64,000 nucleotides of DNA from Aquimarina longa SW024. GTDB lineage: Bacteria; Bacteroidota; Bacteroidia; Flavobacteriales; Flavobacteriaceae. Of this stretch, positions 48,727-58,215 are shown piece by piece. Every line of letters begins with the position of its first letter. The stretch's first letter is position 1. Position numbers and translations under genes: made by a program. The notes beneath the pieces are model-generated. The model did not search any database. It saw only the letters and a list, made by a program, of their open reading frames with translations, and had not been told where the DNA came from. The stretch covers positions 1 to 64,000 of the forward strand of contig NZ_AVQK01000024.1 of the NCBI RefSeq assembly GCF_001401755.1. Reading direction: 5' to 3'.

Positions 48727-49665
48727 ATGAAATTCCCTCAAGCGCATACTTTACAGCAAATTGCTACTATTATATCTTCAGAATATGTAGGAAACTCTGA
48801 TTTTCCTGTTTTAGGAATGAATGAAATTCATGTAGTTTCTCCAGGGGATATCGTTTTTGTTGATCACCCTAAATATTATGATAAAGCGTTAGATAGTGCT
48901 GCTACAGTGGTTTTGATTAATAAAAAAGTAGATTGTCCGGATGGTAAAGCATTGTTAATATCCGACGATCCATTTAGAGATTTTAACCTACTTACTAAGT
49001 ATTTTAAACCATTTCAGAAAGCTAATTCCCTGATATCAGATACTGCAAAAATAGGAGAGAATACAGTCATACAACCAGGAAGTTTTGTAGGTAATAATGT
49101 AAGTATTGGCGATAATTGCTATATTCATGCCAATGTAAGTATTTATGATGATACAATCATTGGTGATAATGTTACAATACATGCAGGTACAGTTTTAGGA
49201 ACCGATGCTTTTTATTATCAGAAAAGATCAAACGGGTTTGATAAATTAATTTCAGGAGGACGAGTTGTTATAGAAGATAATGTAGATTTAGGTGCCTCAT
49301 GTACAATTGATAGAGGAGTTACCGGTGATACTAGAATAAAAGAGGGTACTAAAATAGATAACCAAGTCCAAGTTGGTCATGATACAATTATCGGAAAAAA
49401 ATGCTTGATTGCTTCTCAAGTCGGTATTGCAGGTTGTGTAGTTATTGAAGATGAAGTAACTATATGGGGACAAGTTGGAATTACCAGCGCTATTACAATT
49501 GGTAGTAAAGCTGTTATTTCTGCACAATCAGGAGTTAGTAAATCTTTAGATCCTAATAAAAGTTATTTTGGAACTCCTGCAGATGATTTTAGAAAAAAAT
49601 ATAAAGAGATTGCTTCTATAAGACAAATTCCTGATTTAATAGAAAAACTTAAAAAGAATGAGTAA
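48727..49665 (+). CDS. Second LpxD-family N-acyltransferase
   Basis: The 312-residue paralogue of LpxD has an N-terminal domain (MKFPQAHTLQQIATII, VSPGDIVFVDHPKYYDKAL) and a beta-helix with VSIGDNCYIHANVSIYDDTIIG. The catalytic-type His is kept in VQVGHDTIIGKK, and the end reads SYFGTPADDFRKKYKEIA. It is shorter than the first LpxD and the sequences differ throughout, so this is an old paralogue and not a recent duplication. It may act on a different acyl chain length or another sugar (inference). It is the last gene of the lpx-efp cluster. Confidence 0.88.
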   Translation: MKFPQAHTLQQIATIISSEYVGNSDFPVLGMNEIHVVSPGDIVFVDHPKYYDKALDSAATVVLINKKVDCPDGKALLISDDPFRDFNLLTKYFKPFQKANSLISDTAKIGENTVIQPGSFVGNNVSIGDNCYIHANVSIYDDTIIGDNVTIHAGTVLGTDAFYYQKRSNGFDKLISGGRVVIEDNVDLGASCTIDRGVTGDTRIKEGTKIDNQVQVGHDTIIGKKCLIASQVGIAGCVVIEDEVTIWGQVGITSAITIGSKAVISAQSGVSKSLDPNKSYFGTPADDFRKKYKEIASIRQIPDLIEKLKKNE

Positions 49666-50093
49666 AACAGTGAGATTCGCTTTTGTTTTTTCTAGTAATT
49701 AGACTCAATAGTACTGATATTACTAATATTTATACTTTTTGAAAGTACTTGCTTTATATCATTATAATATACGAAACCCGAATTGACATAGCATAAATTA
49801 AGAATCTTATAGTAAACTCACTAGGTATGTTCCCGAAAAGATATTTTAAACCTTTTCTTAGGATATTGAACCTTCAACGATAAATTAAATGATGAAACAT
49901 TCTCATTATTTGATTAATAACTTAGTACACTTCCCCTAATTGAGAACTAATTTTTGAATAATATCTTATATAAAATATAGAACTATCTATACAGTAAAAA
50001 TTACACTGTTTTTAGAAGATATGATTTTTACTGACTAGATGAGGTTTATAAATATAAAATCAGGTTTTTAAGTGATTTAATGTTTGATTATTT

Positions 50094-50143
50094 TAGTTAA
50101 AGTGAAAAATAAAAAAATATTTTTTTATTTTTCACTTTAACTA
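50094..50143. repeat. 50-bp perfect loopless palindrome upstream of sucD
   Basis: Twenty-five-base arms (TAGTTAAAGTGAAAAATAAA and on, with exact complement) meet between 50118 and 50119 without spacer. It ends 57 bases before the sucD ATG and abuts the predicted promoter. The sequence is unrelated to the palindrome at 20579-20636. Confidence 0.8.
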
Positions 50144-50158
50144 TCGTGTTCAAAAGCT

Positions 50159-50166
50159 TACTTTTG
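50159..50166 (+). promoter_or_regulatory. -7 promoter element (TACTTTTG) of sucD
   Basis: An exact TANNTTTG match predicting transcription from about 50173, a 28-base leader to the ATG at 50201. Confidence 0.5.
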
Positions 50167-50200
50167 AGACTCTTTTTAAAAAATAAAAAATCATAGCGCA

Positions 50201-51073
50201 ATGAGTGTTTTAGTTAATAAAGATTCAAAAATTATTGTACAAGGATTTACTGGTAGTGAAGGTACTTTTCACGCAGGTCAAATGATAGAATACGGTACAA
50301 ATATTGTTGGAGGAGTTACCCCAGGAAAAGGAGGACAAACTCATTTAGATAAACCTGTTTTTAATACTGTAGAAGATGCAGTAAGAGAAGTAAATGCAGA
50401 TACAACAATTATTTTTGTACCACCAGCATTTGCTGCAGATGCAATTATGGAAGCTGCAGATGCAGGCATAAAAGTAATTATAACTATTACAGAAGGTATT
50501 CCCGTTGCAGACATGATTACAGCTTCAAATTACATTAGTAATAAAGATTGTAGACTTATCGGTCCGAATTGCCCAGGAGTAATAACTCCAGGAGAAGCTA
50601 AGGTAGGTATTATGCCTGGATTCGTATTTAAAAAAGGAAATGTAGGTATTGTGTCAAAATCAGGGACTTTAACTTATGAAGCAGCAGATCAGGTTGTAAA
50701 ACAAGGATTAGGAATCACTACTGCCATAGGAATTGGAGGAGATCCAATCATTGGTACTACAACAAAAGAAGCTGTAGAGTTATTAGTAAATGATCCTGAG
50801 ACAGAATGTGTCGTAATGATAGGTGAGATAGGAGGGCAATTAGAAGCTGATGCAGCAAGATGGGTGAAAGAAAGTGGAACAACTAAACCAATTGTAGGTT
50901 TTATTGCTGGTGAGACTGCACCTGCAGGACGTACCATGGGACATGCTGGAGCTATTGTAGGTGGTAGTGAAGATACCGCAGAAGCTAAAAAGGCTATTAT
51001 GAGAGAATGTGGAATCCATGTAGTTAACTCTCCTGCAGAGATCGGTAAAAAAGTAGCAGAAGTATTAGGGTAA
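50201..51073 (+). CDS. sucD: Succinyl-CoA synthetase alpha subunit
   Basis: The 290-residue protein has the CoA-binding Rossmann part ([40 protein letters not shown]), [17 protein letters not shown], and the ligase part with the phospho-histidine in [11 protein letters not shown]. It forms ATP or GTP from succinyl-CoA in the TCA cycle together with SucC, which is not adjacent here. Separate sucC and sucD loci are usual in Bacteroidota. It stands alone between a palindrome-bearing promoter and a clear terminator. Confidence 0.97.
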   Translation: MSVLVNKDSKIIVQGFTGSEGTFHAGQMIEYGTNIVGGVTPGKGGQTHLDKPVFNTVEDAVREVNADTTIIFVPPAFAADAIMEAADAGIKVIITITEGIPVADMITASNYISNKDCRLIGPNCPGVITPGEAKVGIMPGFVFKKGNVGIVSKSGTLTYEAADQVVKQGLGITTAIGIGGDPIIGTTTKEAVELLVNDPETECVVMIGEIGGQLEADAARWVKESGTTKPIVGFIAGETAPAGRTMGHAGAIVGGSEDTAEAKKAIMRECGIHVVNSPAEIGKKVAEVLG

Positions 51074-51095
51074 TCAATAAACTATACCCAAAGAT

Positions 51096-51134
51096 AAAAA
51101 ACCTCTTGAGAAATTATTTCAAGAGGTTTTTTTT
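51096..51134 (+). terminator. Terminator of sucD
   Basis: AAAAAACCTCTTGA and TCAAGAGGTTTTTT pair around a 9-base AT-rich loop and run into eight T. Confidence 0.9.
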
Positions 51135-51275
51135 ATATTTCAAAAATTTATTGTTAAAAAAAACCTAAAAACTGTAACAATACTAATAACTACGCGTATT
51201 ATAGTGCATTATAGACTAACTCATAACAAACAATCAAGGTCGCTAGATGCTACCGCAAAACAATTAAAGTAACAT

Positions 51276-54254
51276 ATGAAATTAATTCAATCGATTTTAC
51301 TATTGCTATTGATTACTAGTTTTAGCAATTGTAAAAAATCATCACCAGAGGCTACTGCTCAAGAAATAAGAGTAGAACAGCATAAGGACCCATCAGGTTT
51401 CAATTATGAAACAGTAACTAATGATCCAACAGGTTTACGATTATATACATTAAAAAATGGTTTAAAAGTATATTTGGCAAAAAATGAAGAAGAACCAAAA
51501 ATACAAACCTTTATTGCGGTACGTGCAGGGTCTAACTATGATCCAAAAGAAGCAACAGGACTTGCACACTACTTAGAACATATGGTTTTTAAAGGTACTG
51601 ATGAGATAGGAGCACAAGACTTTGAAAAAGAGAAAGTATTATTACAAGAAATCTCTGATCTATATGAACAGCATAAAGCAGAAACAGATGCCGATAAAAA
51701 GAACACAATCTATAAAAAGATAGATGAAGTTTCTCAGGAAGCTTCTAAGCTTTCTATATCTAATGAGTATGATAAAATGATTAGCTCTCTTGGAGCAGAA
51801 GGAACTAATGCACATACTTGGTTTGAAGAAACAGTGTATAAAAATAAAATACCAGCTAATGAGTTAGATAAATGGCTTAAGGTAGAAAGTGAACGTTTTA
51901 GTCAGGTGGTGTTACGTTTATTTCATACAGAACTAGAAGCTGTTTATGAAGAATTTAATAGAGGGCAGGATAATGATGGAAGAAAGCTTTACGCAGCAAT
52001 GTTAGAAGGATTATTTCCTAACCATCCTTATGGGCAACAAAAAACAATCGGGACTTCAGAACATCTTAAGAATCCATCGATGGTGGCAATACATAACTAT
52101 TTTGATAAGTATTATGTACCTAATAATATGGCAATGGTATTGGTAGGTGATATTGATTTTGATAAAACAATACAAAAAGTTAACGATACCTTTGGGAAAT
52201 TTGAGAAAAAAGAAGTCACTCACCCAGTATTACCAAAAGAAAGTCCAATAACAAGTCCAATTATTAAAGAAGTTTTTGGACCTACGGCAGAATCAGTATC
52301 GTTAGCGTTTCGATCTGAAGGAATGGGAACCGAAGAAGAAAAATTACTTACAGTTGTAGATATGCTACTCGCTAATGGTAATGCAGGTTTAATTGATTTA
52401 AACCTAAATCAGAAACAAGCAGTTCAAAATGCAGGATGTTCTCCAACGTTCTTAAATGATTATGGATATCATCAGTTTTATGGGGCTCCAAAACAAGGAC
52501 AGACATTAGATGAAGTAAAAGATTTATTGCTTGCTCAGATAGAGAAATTGAGACAAGGAGAATTTGATGAATGGATGATCTCTGCTGTAATCAATGATTT
52601 AAAACTTAGTCAAACTAGGCAATATGAAAATAATACAGCTTTAGCTTCTGCATATTATAATGCATTTATTCATCATCAAGATTGGAAAGATAAAGTAGCA
52701 TTTTTAAATGAGCTTAAAAAAATTACCAAACAAGATGTAATTGATTTTGTAAATGCTTTTTATAAAGATAATTATGTAGTAACGTATAAGCGTAAAGGGG
52801 AAGATAATAATATTGTTAAAGTCGAAAACCCAGGAATTACCCCAGTGGCATTAAATAGAGATAAAGAATCTAAATTTATTCAGGATTTCAAAAAAATAAA
52901 AACTCCAGCTTTACAGCCTAAGTTTATCGATTATAAGACAGCAATTAAAGAAACTAAAACAGCAAATGGACTACAGGTTTCTTATATAGATAATCCTAAT
53001 AACGATTTATTTGACCTTAATATTATCTTTGATATGGGACAAGATCACGATCGTAAAGTTTCATTAGCTGCAGGATATTTAGATTATTTAGGAACAGATA
53101 AGTACTCTCCAGAAGATTTAAAGAAAGAATTTTATAAATTAGGGATTAACTATAGTGTTAATGCAAGTTCTGATAAAACTTATGTCGGGATCTCTGGATT
53201 AAAAGAGAATCTAGATGCAGGTTTGGTTTTATTAGAACATCTATGGAGTAATGCAGTTCCTAATCAAGAAACATATGCTAAGTATGTAGATCAAATAGCC
53301 AAAGGACGTCAGGATAGTAAATTACAAAAAGGAAATATTTTGTGGAATGGCTTAATGAATTATGGAATGTATGGAGAGAACTCTCCCTTACGTAATATAT
53401 ATACAATAGGTGAATTGCAAGCCATTAACCCCCAAGAATTAGTAGATAAAATTAAGGAGCTTCGTAATTTTAAACAACGTATATTTTACTACGGTAAAGA
53501 TGTAGATGCAGCTATTACTTCAATTAATAAAAATCATAAAATTGAAAGTAAATTATTAGAGTATCCAGAAAAATCTAAATACATAGAAAAAGAAACAGGA
53601 GGAAATGTATATTTCGTGGATTATGATATGGTACAGAGTGAAATGATATTTTTGGCAAAAGGATCAGAGTTTGACCCCAATAAAATGGCAGCTTCAAGAC
53701 TATTTAATACTTATTTTGGTAGCGGATTATCATCTATAGTATTTCAGGAAATCAGAGAATCAAAATCATTAGCATACTCTGCATTTTCTGCATATAGTAC
53801 AGCGCAAGAAGAAGGAGATTCTAATTATATATATGCATATATTGGTACCCAAGCAAATAAAATGCCTCAGGCAGTAGATGCAATGATGGATTTGATGACG
53901 GTTATGCCAGAAGCAGAAAAACAATTTAATGCAGCTAAAGAAGCAACACTGAAAAAAATAGCAGCTCAGCGTATTACCAAATCTAATATTTTTTGGTCAT
54001 ACGAAAGATTGAAGAAAAGAGGTATCGATAATGATAACCGAAAAGAAATGTATGAAACAATTAAGAACATGACATTGGCAGATCTTAAAATGTTCTTCGA
54101 TCAAAATATAAAAGGAGAGACCTACAATATTCTAGTGATAGGAAACAAGAAAGAAGCAGATATGAAAGCATTATCTCAATTAGGTAAGATTACAGAAATG
54201 GATATCGATTATCTTTTTAATTATGAAAAGAAAAAAGAAGATATAAAATTATAA
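51276..54254 (+). CDS. M16 family zinc metallopeptidase lipoprotein
   Basis: The 992-residue protein has a lipoprotein signal (LITSFSNCKK). It consists of two M16 halves. The first has the inverted zinc motif HYLEH (in ATGLAHYLEHMVFKGT, about residue 100) and the distal glutamate in HTELEAVYEEFNRG. The second half (from about 560) is the inactive partner domain with GSGLSSIVFQEIRESKSLAYSA. An inserted helical region (120-170) follows the zinc motif. It probably degrades peptides in the periplasm or at the outer membrane. The gene is single, between sucD and fabG. Confidence 0.93.
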   Translation: MKLIQSILLLLLITSFSNCKKSSPEATAQEIRVEQHKDPSGFNYETVTNDPTGLRLYTLKNGLKVYLAKNEEEPKIQTFIAVRAGSNYDPKEATGLAHYLEHMVFKGTDEIGAQDFEKEKVLLQEISDLYEQHKAETDADKKNTIYKKIDEVSQEASKLSISNEYDKMISSLGAEGTNAHTWFEETVYKNKIPANELDKWLKVESERFSQVVLRLFHTELEAVYEEFNRGQDNDGRKLYAAMLEGLFPNHPYGQQKTIGTSEHLKNPSMVAIHNYFDKYYVPNNMAMVLVGDIDFDKTIQKVNDTFGKFEKKEVTHPVLPKESPITSPIIKEVFGPTAESVSLAFRSEGMGTEEEKLLTVVDMLLANGNAGLIDLNLNQKQAVQNAGCSPTFLNDYGYHQFYGAPKQGQTLDEVKDLLLAQIEKLRQGEFDEWMISAVINDLKLSQTRQYENNTALASAYYNAFIHHQDWKDKVAFLNELKKITKQDVIDFVNAFYKDNYVVTYKRKGEDNNIVKVENPGITPVALNRDKESKFIQDFKKIKTPALQPKFIDYKTAIKETKTANGLQVSYIDNPNNDLFDLNIIFDMGQDHDRKVSLAAGYLDYLGTDKYSPEDLKKEFYKLGINYSVNASSDKTYVGISGLKENLDAGLVLLEHLWSNAVPNQETYAKYVDQIAKGRQDSKLQKGNILWNGLMNYGMYGENSPLRNIYTIGELQAINPQELVDKIKELRNFKQRIFYYGKDVDAAITSINKNHKIESKLLEYPEKSKYIEKETGGNVYFVDYDMVQSEMIFLAKGSEFDPNKMAASRLFNTYFGSGLSSIVFQEIRESKSLAYSAFSAYSTAQEEGDSNYIYAYIGTQANKMPQAVDAMMDLMTVMPEAEKQFNAAKEATLKKIAAQRITKSNIFWSYERLKKRGIDNDNRKEMYETIKNMTLADLKMFFDQNIKGETYNILVIGNKKEADMKALSQLGKITEMDIDYLFNYEKKKEDIKL

Positions 54255-54280
54255 GATTAGAGAAATAATTATTTGTTTAT

Positions 54281-54306
54281 AAACCCTGTGAGAAATCATG
54301 GGGTTT
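54281..54306 (+). terminator. Weak hairpin after the M16 peptidase gene
   Basis: AAACCC and TGA pair with TCA and GGGTTT, interrupted by a TG/TG mismatch, around a GAAA loop. It lies 26 bases after the stop. Confidence 0.45.
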
Positions 54307-54310
54307 ATTG

Positions 54311-54340
54311 TTGATGACCTATTTGTAATTCTTATATTTG
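54311..54340 (+). promoter_or_regulatory. Promoter of fabG
   Basis: TTG at 54311-54313 and TATATTTG at 54333-54340, spaced by 19 bases, fit the Bacteroidota -33/-7 pattern. The leader to the ATG at 54398 would be about 51 bases. Confidence 0.65.
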
Positions 54341-54397
54341 AATTAACATTGCAAATTATAAATAGATATATAAACCAAAAAAAGAAATATATATAAA

Positions 54398-55144
54398 ATG
54401 AATCTTTTACAAGGTAAAACAGCTATTATTACAGGTGCTACTCGTGGTATAGGAAAAGGAATTGCAGAAATTTTTGCAAAACAAGGTGCTAATATTGCTT
54501 TTACGTATAGTTCATCTGTTGAAGCAGCAAAGACATTAGAAAAAGAATTGAATGAATTAGGTATTAAAGCTATAGGATATCAGAGTAATGCAGCAAGTTA
54601 TGATGAAGCTCAGGAGCTAGCAACAACTGTACTAGAAGTTTTTGGAAGTATTGATATTCTAGTAAATAATGCAGGTATTACTAAGGATAATCTATTAATG
54701 CGGATGAGTGAAGACGATTTTGATAAGGTTATTGAAGTAAACTTAAAGAGTGTATTTAATATGACTAAAGCAGTTCAACGAACCATGCTTAAACAGCGTA
54801 AAGGTAGTATTATTAATATGAGTTCTGTAGTAGGTGTAAAAGGTAATGCGGGTCAGTCTAATTACGCTGCTTCAAAATCAGGAATTATTGGATTTTCAAA
54901 ATCTGTAGCTCTAGAACTAGGCTCTAGAAATATAAGAAGTAATGTAGTTGCTCCTGGTTTTATAGAAACAGAAATGACAGGAAAACTTGATGAAAAAGTA
55001 GTAGAAGGATGGCGTAATGCAATCCCTTTAAAAAGAGGAGGTACTCCAGAAGATATTGCAAATACATGTTTGTTTTTAGCTAGTGATTTAAGTTCTTATA
55101 TAACAGGACAAGTACTTAATGTAGATGGAGGAATGTTAACGTAA
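54398..55144 (+). CDS. fabG: 3-oxoacyl-[acyl-carrier-protein] reductase
   Basis: The 248-residue classical SDR has TGATRGIGKGIAE (NADPH site), NNAGITKDNLLMRM (the FabG signature), the Ser in INMSSVVGVKGNAGQ, the YxxxK in SNYAASKSGIIGFSKSVALE, and the closing VAPGFIETEMT and NVDGGMLT. It reduces beta-ketoacyl-ACP in fatty-acid elongation. This is the housekeeping FabG type, quite unlike the SDR at 13268. It stands outside a fab operon, with its own promoter, and is followed by a gene for a vWA-like membrane protein. Confidence 0.95.
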   Translation: MNLLQGKTAIITGATRGIGKGIAEIFAKQGANIAFTYSSSVEAAKTLEKELNELGIKAIGYQSNAASYDEAQELATTVLEVFGSIDILVNNAGITKDNLLMRMSEDDFDKVIEVNLKSVFNMTKAVQRTMLKQRKGSIINMSSVVGVKGNAGQSNYAASKSGIIGFSKSVALELGSRNIRSNVVAPGFIETEMTGKLDEKVVEGWRNAIPLKRGGTPEDIANTCLFLASDLSSYITGQVLNVDGGMLT

Positions 55145-55235
55145 AATAAAAACACAGAAGTATGAGATTTTCTGTTGTACATAGCATGTCTATTTTTACT
55201 TCATATTTCCAATATCAGACTTCTAACTTTAAAGA

Positions 55236-57266
55236 ATGCAAACACAAACAATTTTATTGATCATAGTAGCTTTTATAATCGCACTGATTGTAGCACTATA
55301 TCAGTATTTATATAAAGCAAAAAACAAGAACAAGAAAATCTTGTTTTTTGCTTTTTTACGTTTCTTAAGCGTTTTTTCACTATTAGTATTATTGATCAAC
55401 CCTAGTTTTAAAAAGAACGCATATTATATAGAAAAACCGGTTTTGGTTGTAGCTGTAGACAATTCTTCCTCAATAAAATACCTTAATAAAGATCAAGACA
55501 TAACTCAGTTTGCGAATCAGATTTCTCAAAATAGAGAATTAAATGAAAGATTTAATATACACTATTATTCGTTTTCTGATCAACTAAAGGATTCGCTAAA
55601 TTTTTCTTTTGATAAAAAACAAACTAATATATCAAAGACTTTAGATGAATTAAATCAGATTTATAAAAATACAATCGCGCCCACGATACTAATTACTGAT
55701 GGCAACCAAACTTATGGTAGAGATTACCAATTTAGCAGTAAAAAATATAAACAAGCAATATATCCTATTATCTCCGGAGATACTATTGCAGTAGTAGATA
55801 CCAAAATTCAGCAACTGAATATTAATCGTTATGCATATCTAAAAAATAAATTTCCAGTAGAAGTTATCCTTACATACTCAGGAGAAAAAGAAGTTAATAC
55901 CACTTTTATAGTCAAATCAGGAAACACTACTATTTTTTCTAAGCCATTATCTTTCTCTAGCGTCACTAATTCTAAAGTTATTAATTTTACATTGCCAGCA
56001 AATAGTGTAGGAGTAAATCAATATGTAGCACTATTAGTTCCTTTGAATAAAGAAAAAAATAAAATTAATAATGCTAAAACTTTTGCAGTAGAGGTTATCG
56101 ACCAGAAGACAAATATACTATTAGTCAGTGATATTATACATCCAGATTTAGGAGCTATAAAAAAAAGTGTAGAGAGTAATAAAAGACGGAGTATAACAAT
56201 TAGTAAACCTAAAGAGAAATACAATTTAGAGGAATATCAACTTGTTATACTATATCAGCCTAATACACGATATAAGGAAGTATATGAAAAATTGAATACG
56301 CTAAAAAAAAATTATTTTACGATTACAGGGGCTAAAACAGATTGGAGGTTTCTTAATAAGATACAAGATAAATATACTCAAGAAATAACAGGTCAGACCG
56401 AATATTATCTCTCAAGATTTAATAGTAATTACGGAGCATTTCTTCAAGAAGATATAGGCTTTAAGAATTATCCCCCTTTGATAGGAGTTTTTGGTGAGAT
56501 TAAAATAAATACTAATCATGATCCTTTATTATATCGAATGGTAAATAATATTGATACCAAAGAGATACTATCGGCAGTAATAGAACAAAATGGGGTTAGA
56601 GAAGCTGTACTATTTGGGGAAGGAATATGGAGATGGAGAGCTCAAAACTACTTGGAGACCCAAAAATTTGAAGATTTTGATGAATTTTTTGGGAAAATGA
56701 TTCAATATTTAGCATCAAATAAAAGAAAAAGTAGATTAAACACAATTTCTGAATCTTTTTATTATGGTAATGCAAGTATTATAATCAAAGCAGAGTACTT
56801 TACCAAAAATTATGAGTTTGATCGAAGAGGGAATTTAAGAATATCTCTAAAAAATAAAAAAACAGAAGCTACTCACACTATACCTATGGTATTGAAGAAT
56901 AATTCTTATGAGGTAGATTTAAGTAATCTAGAATCTGGAGATTATGAATATACAGTAACAGTATTAGGTGAGAATATTGCACGATCTGGGAGTTTTGCAA
57001 TCTTAGAATACGATGTAGAACAACAATTTTTAAACGCAGATGTAACAAAACTGAAGCAAGTAGCTACTAATACTAATGGAAAGCCTTATTATTTAAACCA
57101 GAAAGATAGCCTAGTAAGAGAATTATTAGCAGATCAAAGATATCAAGCTATTCAGAAAAACAAAGAAAATGTGGTATCTTTAATAGATTGGAAATATCTT
57201 TTAGCAATAGTTATCTTGTTGCTGACTATAGAATGGTTCGCACGAAAATATAATGGACTTATTTAA
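55236..57266 (+). CDS. Membrane protein with von Willebrand A-like domain, unknown function
   Basis: The 676-residue protein has two N-terminal helices (about 5-27 and 38-60) and one near the C-terminus (WKYLLAIVILLLTIEWFA). Between them lies a large periplasmic part whose start looks like a vWA domain: VLVVAVDNSSSIKYL has a D-x-S-x-S metal site and ILITDGNQTYGRDY a later acidic strand. Beta-sandwich-like segments follow to about 620. The topology resembles BatA/BatB-type or glutamine-amidotransferase-like membrane proteins common in Bacteroidota. Substrate and function are unknown. It is 21 bases upstream of the SPFH gene and probably co-transcribed with it. Confidence 0.75.
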   Translation: MQTQTILLIIVAFIIALIVALYQYLYKAKNKNKKILFFAFLRFLSVFSLLVLLINPSFKKNAYYIEKPVLVVAVDNSSSIKYLNKDQDITQFANQISQNRELNERFNIHYYSFSDQLKDSLNFSFDKKQTNISKTLDELNQIYKNTIAPTILITDGNQTYGRDYQFSSKKYKQAIYPIISGDTIAVVDTKIQQLNINRYAYLKNKFPVEVILTYSGEKEVNTTFIVKSGNTTIFSKPLSFSSVTNSKVINFTLPANSVGVNQYVALLVPLNKEKNKINNAKTFAVEVIDQKTNILLVSDIIHPDLGAIKKSVESNKRRSITISKPKEKYNLEEYQLVILYQPNTRYKEVYEKLNTLKKNYFTITGAKTDWRFLNKIQDKYTQEITGQTEYYLSRFNSNYGAFLQEDIGFKNYPPLIGVFGEIKINTNHDPLLYRMVNNIDTKEILSAVIEQNGVREAVLFGEGIWRWRAQNYLETQKFEDFDEFFGKMIQYLASNKRKSRLNTISESFYYGNASIIIKAEYFTKNYEFDRRGNLRISLKNKKTEATHTIPMVLKNNSYEVDLSNLESGDYEYTVTVLGENIARSGSFAILEYDVEQQFLNADVTKLKQVATNTNGKPYYLNQKDSLVRELLADQRYQAIQKNKENVVSLIDWKYLLAIVILLLTIEWFARKYNGLI

Positions 57267-57287
57267 AATTAAAAACTCAAAATTATC

Positions 57288-58103
57288 ATGGAAAAACTAC
57301 CAAAAATAGGACTCCCTATTCTTATTATTATTGTATTACTTATTGTTTTTATTTCGAAATCAACAGAAACTATTGGATCTGGAGAAGCAGGCGTACTATA
57401 TAAAACATTTGGAGGCGGAGTAGTTACTGATAGCCCACCATTAGGAGAAGGTTTTCATTTGGTTGCTCCTTGGAATAAAGTAATCGTTTATGAAGTAAGA
57501 CAACAAGAAGTTTTTGAAAAAATGCAGGTATTATCATCTAATGGATTAGAGATTAAATTAGATGCATCTGCTTGGTTTCAACCAGACTATGATAAATTAG
57601 GCTTACTACATCAGCAAAAAGGAGAAAATTATGTAGACCGAGTTTTGTTACCAACAATACGATCTGCTGCTCGTAGTGTGGTAGGAAGATATACGCCAGA
57701 ACAACTATACTCTAGTAAGCGTGATGCAATTCAAAAAGAGATTTTTGAAGAAACAAAAAAGATAGTTGGTGATCAGTTTATTCAATTAAACGAAGTTTTG
57801 GTACGTGATGTAACATTGCCTCCAACAATTAAAGAAGCGATAGAGCGTAAACTGAAGCAAGAGCAAGAAGCTTTAGAGTATGAATTTAGATTAGCAAAAG
57901 CTAAAAAAGAAGCAGAAAGACAAAAAATTGATGCCGAAGGTAAGGCCGTTGCGAATCAAATTTTAAGTGCTTCATTAACAGATAAAATTCTTAAAGAAAA
58001 AGGTATAGAGGCTACTTTACAATTAGCAAAATCTTCGAATGCTAAAGTTGTAATAGTAGGTTCTGGAAAAGATGGTATGCCTTTGATCTTAGGAAATCAA
58101 TAA
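57288..58103 (+). CDS. Prohibitin/SPFH-domain membrane protein (HflC-like)
   Basis: The 271-residue protein has one N-terminal helix (GLPILIIIVLLIVFI) and then the SPFH/Band 7 domain (STETIGSGEAGVLYKTFGGGV, VYEVRQQEVFEKMQVLSSNGLEIKLDASAWF). A coiled coil rich in Lys/Glu/Ala (IERKLKQEQEALEYEFRLAK and on) and a short apolar end follow. SPFH proteins form large membrane cages and often modulate FtsH-type proteases or membrane domains. The single gene is prohibitin-like rather than one of an hflK-hflC pair. It ends at a strong bidirectional hairpin. Confidence 0.93.
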   Translation: MEKLPKIGLPILIIIVLLIVFISKSTETIGSGEAGVLYKTFGGGVVTDSPPLGEGFHLVAPWNKVIVYEVRQQEVFEKMQVLSSNGLEIKLDASAWFQPDYDKLGLLHQQKGENYVDRVLLPTIRSAARSVVGRYTPEQLYSSKRDAIQKEIFEETKKIVGDQFIQLNEVLVRDVTLPPTIKEAIERKLKQEQEALEYEFRLAKAKKEAERQKIDAEGKAVANQILSASLTDKILKEKGIEATLQLAKSSNAKVVIVGSGKDGMPLILGNQ

Positions 58104-58147
58104 AAAATAAGGAATTATTAATTTAATTTTTAGATTCTTATAAAGAA

Positions 58148-58186
58148 AAATAAGTCTCATATATCCTAATAATATGAGACTTATTT
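58148..58186. terminator. Bidirectional terminator between the SPFH and DUF3078 genes
   Basis: AAATAAGTCTCATAT and ATATGAGACTTATTT are perfect 15-base arms around nine bases, lying between convergent genes. Confidence 0.8.
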
Positions 58187-58215
58187 ACATTAAGAACAAA
58201 GGGGGATTTATTATT

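Larger units (their letters stand above)
49666..50200. promoter_or_regulatory. Intergenic control region upstream of sucD
   Basis: No coding sequence seen. The region ends with a 50-bp perfect palindrome (50094-50143) and, 15 bases further, a TACTTTTG -7 element (50159-50166). The palindrome would occupy the -33 position and upstream sequence of that promoter. Confidence 0.55.
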
